Shown in pieces: positions 25,139 to 33,308 of a stretch of DNA of 64,000 bases. The stretch covers positions 1-64,000 of the forward strand of contig JAGQSC010000019.1 of assembly GCA_020439745.1 (NCBI GenBank), read 5' to 3'. The notes below the pieces were generated by a model. That model ran no database searches. It was not told the DNA's origin and saw only the letters and a list, made by a program, of their open reading frames with translations. The stretch is from Acidobacteriota bacterium (GTDB lineage Bacteria > Acidobacteriota > Holophagae > Acanthopleuribacterales > Acanthopleuribacteraceae). Numbering within the stretch: position 1 is the first letter of the stretch; each line of letters starts with the position of its first letter. Position numbers and translations under genes: made by a program.

Positions 25139-26505
25139 TGAGGTTTGGGAGCCTGCCAAAGAATCACGCGGTTCAACGTGTTCGCACATACTCTGCAGAA
25201 CGGGACCCGATTGCGGGTAAACATGATGCAATCTGCCTGAGGCCGATAGAATGCGTTCGCGTCGTAGTTGGCACCCTGAAAGGCGCCAACTTGATGCGCG
25301 TGCTCTGCTTGACCCAACAATTCGGTTTGTTGTTTTTGCAGTTCAAGAAACAAGGCATCCATATGATGTTCCGGCAGTTTCTGTTGGCGAATCTGGGCTC
25401 GCCGCACACCGTAGTCTTTGGACTGTGCCTCGAAGGTTTCCTTGGGCCAAGGCGTCGGAATGGGGGTATCTTGATCAACCCACTCACGCCACTTCAATTG
25501 ATCGGGATTGAGCAACGCGGTTGCGTTGACTTCCCACGGCTCCACAACCACTTCTGGGGGTTGGTAGGCAACCGGAGAGGTGTAGTACTCGTCGGCCAGG
25601 CCGGCGAAATGGTGACCAAACTCATGGATCACAAGGTACTCGGCAAAGGAATTGTGAGCGGCTGCTGTGGCAAAAACTGAGAACATGCCACCGCCACCAT
25701 AGGTTTCGCCATTGGTCAACATAATCACGTACTCGTATGGGGCGCGGGCAGCGACATCTCGCCATGCCCTGTTCTCCATGGTAAGCACGTAGCGTTCGGA
25801 CCCAAATGAATCGTAGCTACAACCCAAGGGCGAGTTTCGGTAAAAGCCGGTAGACGGCCGAGCAATACCCGATTGGGTTGCGGGTGGACAAATGGCTCGG
25901 ACATTAAAGGAACGCCGCTGCGTGTGGAAGGGCTCAACTTGAAAAAGGGCCTCCATCAGGCGGTTGGCGTCAGCCAAAAAGACATCCTGTTCTGATACCG
26001 TGTAACCATCCCCCAGAAAAAGTAAATCTACTTTCTCCTGCGGTTTGCCGTTTATTTCGAGATCATGCACCAATTGGGGGTCGGGCACGGCAGGGTTCAG
26101 TTCTTCGGGACGGATGCGTATCCGCACTTTTTCTACGAACTGGTTACGAGCGTCGCGTCGTTTGATCACCAGATCGGCTTCATCGGAGAGTTCAGGAAAG
26201 CGAAACGACTCATGAAACGTCTTAAACTCACGCTCAGACTCGCCCGTCAACAGCCACTCGGTGGAGACCAGGGAGCTACCCCGAGCAAACAGCAGTGTCC
26301 CATCCAAGGCACGTAACTCCATCCGATCTGTTCCGAAATCAAAAGGCTCAATAAATGCGCTCTCCGATCCTGACCATGGCACGGGTTCCAAGCGCAAAGC
26401 GTCGACGGCATACACCGCAGTCTGGCGTCCGTGTGTCACGAATACATCCAAACGCCAAGTTGCCGGATTATTAGGAAAACTGACCAGTAGAAAGAACCAC
26501 CACAT
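25135..26505 (-). CDS. secreted M64-family metallopeptidase
   Basis: 456 residues. A very short leader (MWWFFLLVSFPNNPA) is followed by an N-terminal beta domain (about 15-135) and the M64 (IgA peptidase-type) catalytic domain. The zinc motif HEFGHHFAGLADEYY (about residue 293) gives two His, the catalytic Glu and the later Asp/Glu ligands. VDLLFLGDGYT and TNGETYGGGGMF are typical flanking blocks. The protein ends with CRVCANTLNRVILW. GAGGTG 6 bases before the ATG decides the start. Physiological substrate unknown; IgA cleavage should not be assumed. It is coupled to the EamA gene. Confidence 0.9.
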   Translation of the reverse strand: MWWFFLLVSFPNNPATWRLDVFVTHGRQTAVYAVDALRLEPVPWSGSESAFIEPFDFGTDRMELRALDGTLLFARGSSLVSTEWLLTGESEREFKTFHESFRFPELSDEADLVIKRRDARNQFVEKVRIRIRPEELNPAVPDPQLVHDLEINGKPQEKVDLLFLGDGYTVSEQDVFLADANRLMEALFQVEPFHTQRRSFNVRAICPPATQSGIARPSTGFYRNSPLGCSYDSFGSERYVLTMENRAWRDVAARAPYEYVIMLTNGETYGGGGMFSVFATAAAHNSFAEYLVIHEFGHHFAGLADEYYTSPVAYQPPEVVVEPWEVNATALLNPDQLKWREWVDQDTPIPTPWPKETFEAQSKDYGVRRAQIRQQKLPEHHMDALFLELQKQQTELLGQAEHAHQVGAFQGANYDANAFYRPQADCIMFTRNRVPFCRVCANTLNRVILWQAPKPH

Positions 26506-26545
26506 GAATCACCTCACCGTCGCTAGCATAGCCCAATCATTGTCT

Positions 26546-27628
26546 TTATTTGCAGGCGTGATGTAACGCCTCCACAACTCGCTTCACTTGGTCATGACGC
26601 AAATCAGGATATAGGGGAAGACACAAACAGGTTCGGCCCATCTGCTCACTGACGTGTAACGTGCCCAATTGCTCACCGCCATATTTCCGAAACACGGGTT
26701 GCTGGTGCAAGGGCGGGAAATAGCGACCGGTTTGAATCCCCAGTTGCCACAGTTCGTCGGCTACTTGATCGCGGTCGTGACGCGTCAGCAGCACGGGGAA
26801 CGTGAACCATGAACAGGCGAGATAATCTGCGGTTGGAGGCAAGCCGAAACGGCTGTCGCCCTCGAGAAGCTGGCGGTATTGGCACGCGACGTCTCGGCGT
26901 TGAGCGAGTCTGGAATCAAGACATGTGAGTTGAGACTGGCCAAGGGAAGCCTGCATCTCGCTCATCCGGCAACTGTATCCCCAATCAACTTGGTCCAGCC
27001 ATCCGCCTGCGGGATCACGACCCTGATTCACGAGGCACCGAACACGCGAAGCTAATTCGGCCTCGGATGTGACGAACATGCCACCCTCACCGGTGGTGAG
27101 AGGCTTGTTGGGATAAAAGCCAAACACGCCGCAACGCCCCCTGGTTCCGGCCAGAAGGCTATTGTGATGAGCACCCAATGCCTCGCAAGCGTCTTCGATC
27201 ACGTCCAGTGACAGCCCATTGAGCAGCCGCATATCCAGTGGTAGACCAAAATTGTGAACGGCAATCACGGCATCAGCCCGGCCATCCAGTCCGTCCAATC
27301 GCATGTTCCAGGTCTCCAGATCGTTGTCCACCAAAAGCGGTGTGGCCCCCACAGACCAGACCGCATTGATCACGGCCGCAAAGGTAAACGAGGGTAACGC
27401 GACGCGCATGCCCGGTCCTAGATTGAGCGCCCGCAAGGCCAACACAAGCGCTTGCGTCCCAGAGGAGACAGCGACGGCTTGGCGCACACCTAAATAAGTT
27501 GCGAAGTCATGCTCAAAACGTGCAAGTGAGGGTCCTCTGCTCAATGTGTCCGTCAACAGTACTTGAGCTACCGCGCGCCTGTCCTCCTCGGTAATGTTTG
27601 GCCTGCTAAGGGGAATCCATTCACTCAT
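26546..27628 (-). CDS. DegT/DnrJ/EryC1/StrS sugar aminotransferase
   Basis: 360 residues, PLP-dependent aminotransferase acting on keto sugars of nucleotide sugars. Motifs: SSGTQALVLALRAL (cofactor phosphate site), VIEDACEALGA (Asp pairing the pyridine nitrogen), FYPNKPLTTGEGG with the Schiff-base Lys, and GYSCRMSEMQASLG. ATG 27628 overlaps the stop of the epimerase gene (ATGA). Together they suggest an amino-deoxy sugar or nonulosonic acid branch (as LegC-LegG or PseC-type pairs), but no synthase or cytidylyltransferase is present in the window. Substrate uncertain. Confidence 0.9.
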   Translation of the reverse strand: MSEWIPLSRPNITEEDRRAVAQVLLTDTLSRGPSLARFEHDFATYLGVRQAVAVSSGTQALVLALRALNLGPGMRVALPSFTFAAVINAVWSVGATPLLVDNDLETWNMRLDGLDGRADAVIAVHNFGLPLDMRLLNGLSLDVIEDACEALGAHHNSLLAGTRGRCGVFGFYPNKPLTTGEGGMFVTSEAELASRVRCLVNQGRDPAGGWLDQVDWGYSCRMSEMQASLGQSQLTCLDSRLAQRRDVACQYRQLLEGDSRFGLPPTADYLACSWFTFPVLLTRHDRDQVADELWQLGIQTGRYFPPLHQQPVFRKYGGEQLGTLHVSEQMGRTCLCLPLYPDLRHDQVKRVVEALHHACK

Positions 27629-28788
27629 GCGCGCCAACAATCGGTAGGTGGATGAAGCGACTTCTTATGCAGAAGAGCAGCACGATCGGGTAGGTTCTGA
27701 ACGATTTCGGCAATTCGCTCAGATGCGGTCCCATCGCCATAGGGGTTCACCAAGCCCTTGATTCGGTGGCGAAAACCGGCGGACATGGCCTTTTTCACAG
27801 CAATTAGGATGGCGTCTTTCTCGGCTGGACAATCGATGACGTTCGGCGCTTTCAACCGCCCCTGTTGCCGTCGACCCACGTTGACGCAGGGTAAGTCAAA
27901 CGACGCTGCTTCCATAATGCCACTGGACGAATTACCCAAAAGCACCTGTGCGTGGCCCAAGAGGCTGAAGTACGTATGGGGGTTCAAATTCACGAAGATG
28001 TGTGAGTGGTGACGGGCACTGGAAAAGGACCTTGCGCTTTGAATTAGTTGTTGGTGACGGTGATCGGCATTGGGGAAGCAAAACCAAACGGGCTGATTGA
28101 TGGCTTCCAAAGCCTCAAAGAAGATTCTGGACTCCTGTGCCGGATCATCATCCAGCGTTACGGGGTGATAGGCCACCAAAATCGGCGCAGGATCCAAGCG
28201 GGCACCCAGTACGTTCTCCAACGCCGATTTTTCCATCAATTTGAAGCGGCTCAGATGGTCCAGCGAAGGCGCGCCGACTACGTGAACCCGCCAGGACTCC
28301 TCTCCCATGGCCAAGACCCGATTTCGAGCTTGTAAATGAGGTGTCAGATGGATATGTGCCATTTTTGTCAGTGCATTGCGAACACAATCATCCACAGCGC
28401 CCTCACTCACTTCGCCTCCCTCCAAATGAATAATGGGTATGCGCATAGCCATTGCCGCAGTTGCAGGCGCCATCAATTCGTAGCGATCAGCAATCAGCAT
28501 CACTACATCTGGTTGCAGTTGCGCGAATGCCTGCGCCATACCAATCGTGGCTAACCCGATGGAAGTGGCTATTGACTGATCATCATCTCCAGCCAGAAGA
28601 CAGGGCACCGCAAAGACCGAGAACCCATCGCGCTCAATTTCCGTGGCTGAGTTTCCAAATTGTGGTGACAAATGAGCCGCTGTGGCTACCACGCTTAGTT
28701 TCAGTCCAGGGCATTTCGCCAAGGTCAACAAAGGCAATCGAAGGTGACTGTAGTCAGCCCTAGATGTTGTCACACAAACCAGATGCAC
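27625..28788 (-). CDS. UDP-N-acetylglucosamine 2-epimerase, hydrolysing type (NeuC/LegG-like)
   Basis: 387 residues with the GT-B-like fold of UDP-GlcNAc 2-epimerases. The NeuC branch signature is clear: SRADYSHLRLPL, ADRYELMAPATAAM, HLEGGEVSEGAVDDCVRNA, then LLGNSSSGIMEA near the C-terminal sugar-nucleotide site. These enzymes release ManNAc or a related sugar for sialic- or legionaminic-type acids. GTG 28788 has AGGGGA 8 bases upstream and begins exactly at the first strand (VHLVCVTTSRADY), unlike the earlier frame start at 28848. It is divergent from the GH114-like gene and coupled to the aminotransferase. Confidence 0.88.
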   Translation of the reverse strand: MHLVCVTTSRADYSHLRLPLLTLAKCPGLKLSVVATAAHLSPQFGNSATEIERDGFSVFAVPCLLAGDDDQSIATSIGLATIGMAQAFAQLQPDVVMLIADRYELMAPATAAMAMRIPIIHLEGGEVSEGAVDDCVRNALTKMAHIHLTPHLQARNRVLAMGEESWRVHVVGAPSLDHLSRFKLMEKSALENVLGARLDPAPILVAYHPVTLDDDPAQESRIFFEALEAINQPVWFCFPNADHRHQQLIQSARSFSSARHHSHIFVNLNPHTYFSLLGHAQVLLGNSSSGIMEAASFDLPCVNVGRRQQGRLKAPNVIDCPAEKDAILIAVKKAMSAGFRHRIKGLVNPYGDGTASERIAEIVQNLPDRAALLHKKSLHPPTDCWRA

Positions 28789-28879
28789 GGTTCTTCCCCT
28801 TTGTGGATGATAATGGATGTCCGGTCCAAGACACAGTCTACGCATCAATCACAAGAATTCAATCATGCGAGGAAATGCG

Positions 28880-31276
28880 ATGCTTTTTTTTCTTTGCTGC
28901 AATGTGCTGGTTCAAGATACATGGCTGCCCCATTTGACGCGGCCAGGAGGCGGTTTCCGCACCGACCTCATCCTTGCTAACCCAAGCGCCCAGCCTCAAG
29001 GAATCACGCTCGATGCGTTTGACGCAAACGGACAGATGGTGAAAACCTATGTTTTGTCGCTGAGCCCCAACGAAACGCGGTTTCTATCCGCGGCAACGGT
29101 TCTAGGCGATCAGGCTGCCTCATTGCGTTACGCCCTGAGTCAAATCAAGGTTACCGCCGCTTACGAATCGGTCAATCCCCCATCATCGCCGGCTCACGTA
29201 TCCCCTTCTGTAGCGTCAGCGAAGCGTTGGTTATTGTATCCCGGCAATTGGGAAGTGGTTTTTGATGGCATCGCAGCCGTAAATCTTGGGACTCAGGCAA
29301 CGGACATTCATGTGAACATGCTTGGGCTAACAGGTGAGGTATTGCAGACGGAAGTCATTGCCAGCGCCCTTGCACCCAGAGGCAAGACCCTTTTTGTCCT
29401 GGGCGCACCTGGTGTATCGCTTTTCAACCCACCAGGTCAGGTTCATTTTGAAATCGTTTCGTCTGAGAATATCAGTTTGATTGCATTGCGGGGGTCGCCA
29501 CCGGGATCGAGTGTTGGATTTTTGTGGCAAAATGCTGCTTTTCCAACAATCGAACCAGATGATGCGACATTGGTGTGGGCGCCTCCCCCAGGCGAGAGCG
29601 CCCAGAATCCAGTATTGGGGCCAGATCGCAAAACCGTTTACTGCACCTTGTTTCACGGGGGGTATAACCATGGTCCCGCCGGGATCTGGTCCGTAACCGA
29701 CGCAACTACTATTCTGGACGACCACGACCACGACGCCGTCATGCTCCCAGGCAGTTCATGGAATGTACCTACCCAGAGAATTGCATTCTCTTGGGATCTG
29801 GAGGACCGTGACGAGATCTGGACTGCTAACCCGCAGGGCGGTGATGTTTTTCGAGTCACTCGTAGCACCAATGGTCGCGCCTTCGAACCCAGCTTCAGTC
29901 CAGATGGACTATGGTTGACTTATGAATTGAGGAACCTAAGCGACCAGGGTTCGATTTACAAAATCGCAGCCGATGGCACAGGGCCAACACGGCTCACAGA
30001 TGGGTTCGATGATCGCCAACCCAATTGGTCACCAGACGGAAGCGCGATCGTCTTTCAAAGGCGTGAACAATCCGGCGAACTTTGGCAAATCATGGTCATG
30101 GACCCAAGCGGCAGTAACTTGCGTTCGGTTCAACCCAGCTCGCGGTCGCAAACCGATATCAGTTGGTCACCCGATGGCAAGTATCTGGTCTATTCGTCCA
30201 GCGATGAAGCCAGCATTCAGCTACGGGTGATCGCGCCTTCAGGTGGCAGTCCGATCACAGTCACAAACCGAACGGGGCGTTACGATGGCGCACCTGCATG
30301 GTCACCTGATGGTCGCACCCTTTTCTTTGAGTCCGCGCCTTCAGAACCCGATGAACTTGCCACATCCCTCTTTCAGGTCAAAGCACCAAACATGCTGGCG
30401 GCATCCAATTCGACGAACCCTAGGGACCAGATGCGGCATTTCGTGAAGACCATTGCGCAGCGCGCCCGTCAACACAACTATCGTTTCACCATCATTCCGC
30501 AAAACGGTCTGGAGCTGGTGCGCGGAATTGATGGTGCGACCAGAATCGACTACCTCGCCTGGATTGACGGCATCGCGCAGGAACACTTGTACTATGGCCA
30601 GGAGGATTTTGATCGGCCAACCCCGACGGGCGACACGGAGTACTTAACCTCGTTCTTAGAAACCGCTCTCGCATATGGAGTCCGGCCATTGGCCGCTGAA
30701 TACTGTCAATCACAAGCATTTGTAACGGATGTGTTTGCACGCGCGAATGCATTAGGCTTTCTTGCTTTTGCAGGCAGCTATGACCTTGATGCGGTACCTA
30801 CCTATCCGGTCAATCAGGCCAACAGTCTAGACATCCACAATTTGCGGGACGCCGCAAATTTCCTCTATCTCATCACGCCCGACCAATATCCGGATCGCAG
30901 TTCGTATCTATCCGCATTGCGCAACTCCTCCCACGACATCATCATTCTTGATGCCTATCATCAGGGCCAAGTACTGACGCCTCAAGAAGTTGCTATGTTG
31001 AAAACCAAACCCCAGGGGGGTCGACGCCTTGTAATTGCGTATATGAACATTGGTGCCGCTGAAAATTGGCGCAGCTATTGGCAGCCCAATTGGGCAATCG
31101 GCAATCCAAACTGGCTGGTTGCAGCCTACGAGGGTTATCCAGACGAAACTTGGGTGCGATACTGGGATCCTCAATGGCAAACCATCATTTTGGACCAATA
31201 CCTAATTCTGTTGCTCGATGCGGGTTTTGACGGCGCCTATCTAGATAACATTCTGGCCTTTGAACAATTCGAGTAG
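28880..31276 (+). CDS. secreted PHL-domain / PD40 propeller / TM1410-type (GH114-like) protein
   Basis: 798 residues. A 12-residue leader (MLFFLCCNVLVQ) is followed by the DTWLPHL..GGF domain (to about 215) shared with the protein at 11100-12167. Next are TolB-like PD40 repeats (about 225-500: SFSPDGLWLTYE, NWSPDGSAIVFQ, SWSPDGKYLVYS, AWSPDGRTLFFE). The end is a TM1410/MJ1477 GH114-like hydrolase domain (about 535-798), with VIAYMNIGAAENWRSYW and DAGFDGAYLDNI, whose acidic residues probably are catalytic. That family includes endo-alpha-1,4-polygalactosaminidases and the PelA hydrolase. GAGGAA 5-6 bases before ATG 28880 decides the start. Substrate unproven. Confidence 0.85.
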   Translation: MLFFLCCNVLVQDTWLPHLTRPGGGFRTDLILANPSAQPQGITLDAFDANGQMVKTYVLSLSPNETRFLSAATVLGDQAASLRYALSQIKVTAAYESVNPPSSPAHVSPSVASAKRWLLYPGNWEVVFDGIAAVNLGTQATDIHVNMLGLTGEVLQTEVIASALAPRGKTLFVLGAPGVSLFNPPGQVHFEIVSSENISLIALRGSPPGSSVGFLWQNAAFPTIEPDDATLVWAPPPGESAQNPVLGPDRKTVYCTLFHGGYNHGPAGIWSVTDATTILDDHDHDAVMLPGSSWNVPTQRIAFSWDLEDRDEIWTANPQGGDVFRVTRSTNGRAFEPSFSPDGLWLTYELRNLSDQGSIYKIAADGTGPTRLTDGFDDRQPNWSPDGSAIVFQRREQSGELWQIMVMDPSGSNLRSVQPSSRSQTDISWSPDGKYLVYSSSDEASIQLRVIAPSGGSPITVTNRTGRYDGAPAWSPDGRTLFFESAPSEPDELATSLFQVKAPNMLAASNSTNPRDQMRHFVKTIAQRARQHNYRFTIIPQNGLELVRGIDGATRIDYLAWIDGIAQEHLYYGQEDFDRPTPTGDTEYLTSFLETALAYGVRPLAAEYCQSQAFVTDVFARANALGFLAFAGSYDLDAVPTYPVNQANSLDIHNLRDAANFLYLITPDQYPDRSSYLSALRNSSHDIIILDAYHQGQVLTPQEVAMLKTKPQGGRRLVIAYMNIGAAENWRSYWQPNWAIGNPNWLVAAYEGYPDETWVRYWDPQWQTIILDQYLILLLDAGFDGAYLDNILAFEQFE

Positions 31277-31307
31277 GTGCTATGATCTCGCCCGAAAGTG
31301 AGGGCAC

Positions 31308-32198
31308 TTGTTTCACCAACGAACAGCCGCCATGGTGGCTTCGGTTACGGCGCTTGTACTGGTTACGCTTAAGTTAGGCGTGGGTTTTGCCACGGGTACG
31401 CTGTCCCTGCTGGCCAGCGCAGCCGACTCCGCATTTGATTTGATCATTTCGCTGTTCAACTATTTGGTCCTAAAGACTTCCGATAAGCCCAGCGACGAAG
31501 ACTACAACTACGGCCGCGGCAAACTGGAAGCCCTTGCAAGTATCGTAGAAGGCTTGATCATTTTCGCCTCCGCCCTGGTGATCATGGTATCTGCCATCAA
31601 GCGACTCATCGTCGCGACGCCCTTACAGCAAGTTGACATAGCTACCTGGACCATGGGCTTTTCGTTGGCTGCCACTGTGTTTTTGGTTCTTTACCTGAAT
31701 CATGTAGCCAAGTTGACTAAGAACATGGTGATTGAAGCAGATGTGCTGCACTACAAGGCCGATCTATTGAGCAACAGCGGTATCCTCATTGCCTTGGTTG
31801 CAGTGCAGTACACCGGCTGGACATCCATCGATGCCATCGTTTCGATCGGTGTGGCTGGATACTTGGTATACGCCACGATTCCATTAATCCGCAAAGGGTT
31901 CCATATGATTATGGACCGTGCGCTTAGTCCAGATATCGTGCAGACCATTCGAGAAATTATGGAATCTGAGCCCGGCCTGAACAGTTTCCACGAATTGCGC
32001 ACACGCCAAAGTGCCGGGATCCACTTTGTCGACGTACACTTGGTGTTTACGCGCACCATTAGTTTGCTCGATGCCCATACCATCGCCGATCGGATTGCTG
32101 CTAAAATACGAGAGATTTCGAACTGCCGCTGGATGATCAATATGCACATGGATCCAACGGACGACTCAAAAAAGGAGTCGAATCTAACAAAAATTTAA
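31308..32198 (+). CDS. cation diffusion facilitator metal efflux pump (FieF-like)
   Basis: 296 residues, six membrane helices and a cytoplasmic C-terminal domain. The helix 2 metal ligands are D40 and D44 (SAADSAFD) and helix 5 gives H148 and D152 (HYKAD). This DD-HD set is the FieF/YiiP type that exports zinc or iron by proton exchange. The C-terminal domain has HELRTRQSAGIHFVDVHLVF. TTG 31308 has AGGG only 3 bases before it, and ATG 31332 would cut into helix 1, so the start is uncertain. A hairpin CGACTC..GAGTCG lies in the last codons. Confidence 0.9.
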   Translation: MFHQRTAAMVASVTALVLVTLKLGVGFATGTLSLLASAADSAFDLIISLFNYLVLKTSDKPSDEDYNYGRGKLEALASIVEGLIIFASALVIMVSAIKRLIVATPLQQVDIATWTMGFSLAATVFLVLYLNHVAKLTKNMVIEADVLHYKADLLSNSGILIALVAVQYTGWTSIDAIVSIGVAGYLVYATIPLIRKGFHMIMDRALSPDIVQTIREIMESEPGLNSFHELRTRQSAGIHFVDVHLVFTRTISLLDAHTIADRIAAKIREISNCRWMINMHMDPTDDSKKESNLTKI

Positions 32199-32247
32199 CC
32201 TTATTCATGATTCATACCTTCATATACTTCAAAAACGGGAGGGCTCC

Positions 32248-32982
32248 ATGGATCTCAGCATGGTCGTACCTATCTACAATGAAGAAAGCAATCTATTAGA
32301 ACTCGCCAATCGAATTGAATCGGCCATGAATCAGGCGGAAATCACACAGTGGGAAGTCATCTTTGTCAATGACGGTTCCACAGACCGCAGCCAATCTGTG
32401 CTCCTGCAGCTTCAACAAAGGGACAGCCGATATCGAGTGGTTCAGTTCCAGATCAACCAAGGCCAGACCGCAGCCATGGATGCAGGTTTTCGATACGCTC
32501 GAAACCCTTATGTGCTCACTATGGATGCCGATCTACAAAACGACCCACACGACTTCGTCAAACTTCAACCACACATGGCAGAGGGGGTCGGGTGTGTCTG
32601 CGGTGTTCGCCTAAATCGAAAAGACACGCTTTTGAAACGCATCTCGTCCAGAATAGCCAATGCGATACGCAACTGGCTATCGGACGAACAAATCACCGAC
32701 ACAGGTTGCAGCCTCAAACTATTTCGCAAAGAATGCCTTGACCGCCTAAAACTCTATGAAGGACTTCATCGGTTCCTGCCCACACTTTGCAAGATGGAAG
32801 GATTCACAGTGATTGAGGTACCCGTCTCGCACCATGCTCGCCTCTTCGGTACGTCGAGTTATGGCGTCTGGAACCGCGTGTTTAAATCATTTTTCGACCT
32901 TTTGGCCGTGCGATGGATGAAACGGCGACAGTTGAAATATCAAAAAATCGCCCAAGAGGTGCAGCGCCTTAAGAGCGCGTGA
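32248..32982 (+). CDS. polyprenyl-phosphate glycosyltransferase (GT2, DPM1/ArnC-like)
   Basis: 244 residues. GT-A fold with VVPIYNEESNLLELA, VNDGSTDRS, the DxD metal site MDADLQNDP and TGCSLKLFRKE. It has no C-terminal membrane helices, so it is the short form that loads a sugar on undecaprenyl or similar phosphate at the inner face of the membrane. GAGGG 4 bases before the ATG is good. It is followed within 9 bases by the LAB_N gene and then by the ArnT-like gene, a cassette for putting sugars on lipid A or another envelope glycolipid. The sugar is not known. Confidence 0.92.
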   Translation: MDLSMVVPIYNEESNLLELANRIESAMNQAEITQWEVIFVNDGSTDRSQSVLLQLQQRDSRYRVVQFQINQGQTAAMDAGFRYARNPYVLTMDADLQNDPHDFVKLQPHMAEGVGCVCGVRLNRKDTLLKRISSRIANAIRNWLSDEQITDTGCSLKLFRKECLDRLKLYEGLHRFLPTLCKMEGFTVIEVPVSHHARLFGTSSYGVWNRVFKSFFDLLAVRWMKRRQLKYQKIAQEVQRLKSA

Positions 32983-32991
32983 GGGACCACC

Positions 32992-33288
32992 ATGAATCAA
33001 GAATGGATGAGTGTGCTCAGCGACCCCTGGGCCGTTGTCGGACTCGTAGGCCAACTTCTGTTTTTTTCACGTTGGATCGTCCAATGGGCGGCGTCTGAAC
33101 GAATCAAATCCAGCCACGTACCCCTATCTTTTTGGATCATCAGTTTGGTTGGCGGCACGCTTGTCCTGATCTATGCCATCAAAATCCACAATCTCGTTTT
33201 CGTACTCGGGCAGTTGGTGGGCGTGGCTAACTACAGTCGCAATATTGTCTTGATCAAGCGAGCAAGGAGGCAGGTATCCGAAACCTGA
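32992..33288 (+). CDS. LAB_N (lipid A biosynthesis N-terminal) domain membrane protein
   Basis: 98 residues, three membrane helices. The family pattern is clear: GQLLFFSRWIVQWAASERIK, PLSFWIISLVGGTLVLIYAI, VFVLGQLVGVANYSRNI. The domain is named from its fusion to some LpxB proteins, while stand-alone copies often sit between a GT2 and an ArnT-like gene, as here; it may work as a flippase-like partner. GAGGGACC before the ATG supports the start. Its 3' end holds AAGGAGG (33264-33270), which may serve the next gene. Confidence 0.92.
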   Translation: MNQEWMSVLSDPWAVVGLVGQLLFFSRWIVQWAASERIKSSHVPLSFWIISLVGGTLVLIYAIKIHNLVFVLGQLVGVANYSRNIVLIKRARRQVSET

Positions 33289-33308
33289 CCGGCCTGGGAT
33301 ACGCATTC

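Noticed and set aside
25135-26505. Immunoglobulin-cleaving virulence protease
   Set aside because: The M64 motif supports a metallopeptidase only; the family name comes from one member and nothing else here points to a host.
32162-32180. Hairpin CGACTC-AAAAAAG-GAGTCG as a terminator
   Set aside because: It lies inside the last codons of the CDF pump gene and is not followed by a T-run; the GT2 gene follows on the same strand within 49 bases of the stop.
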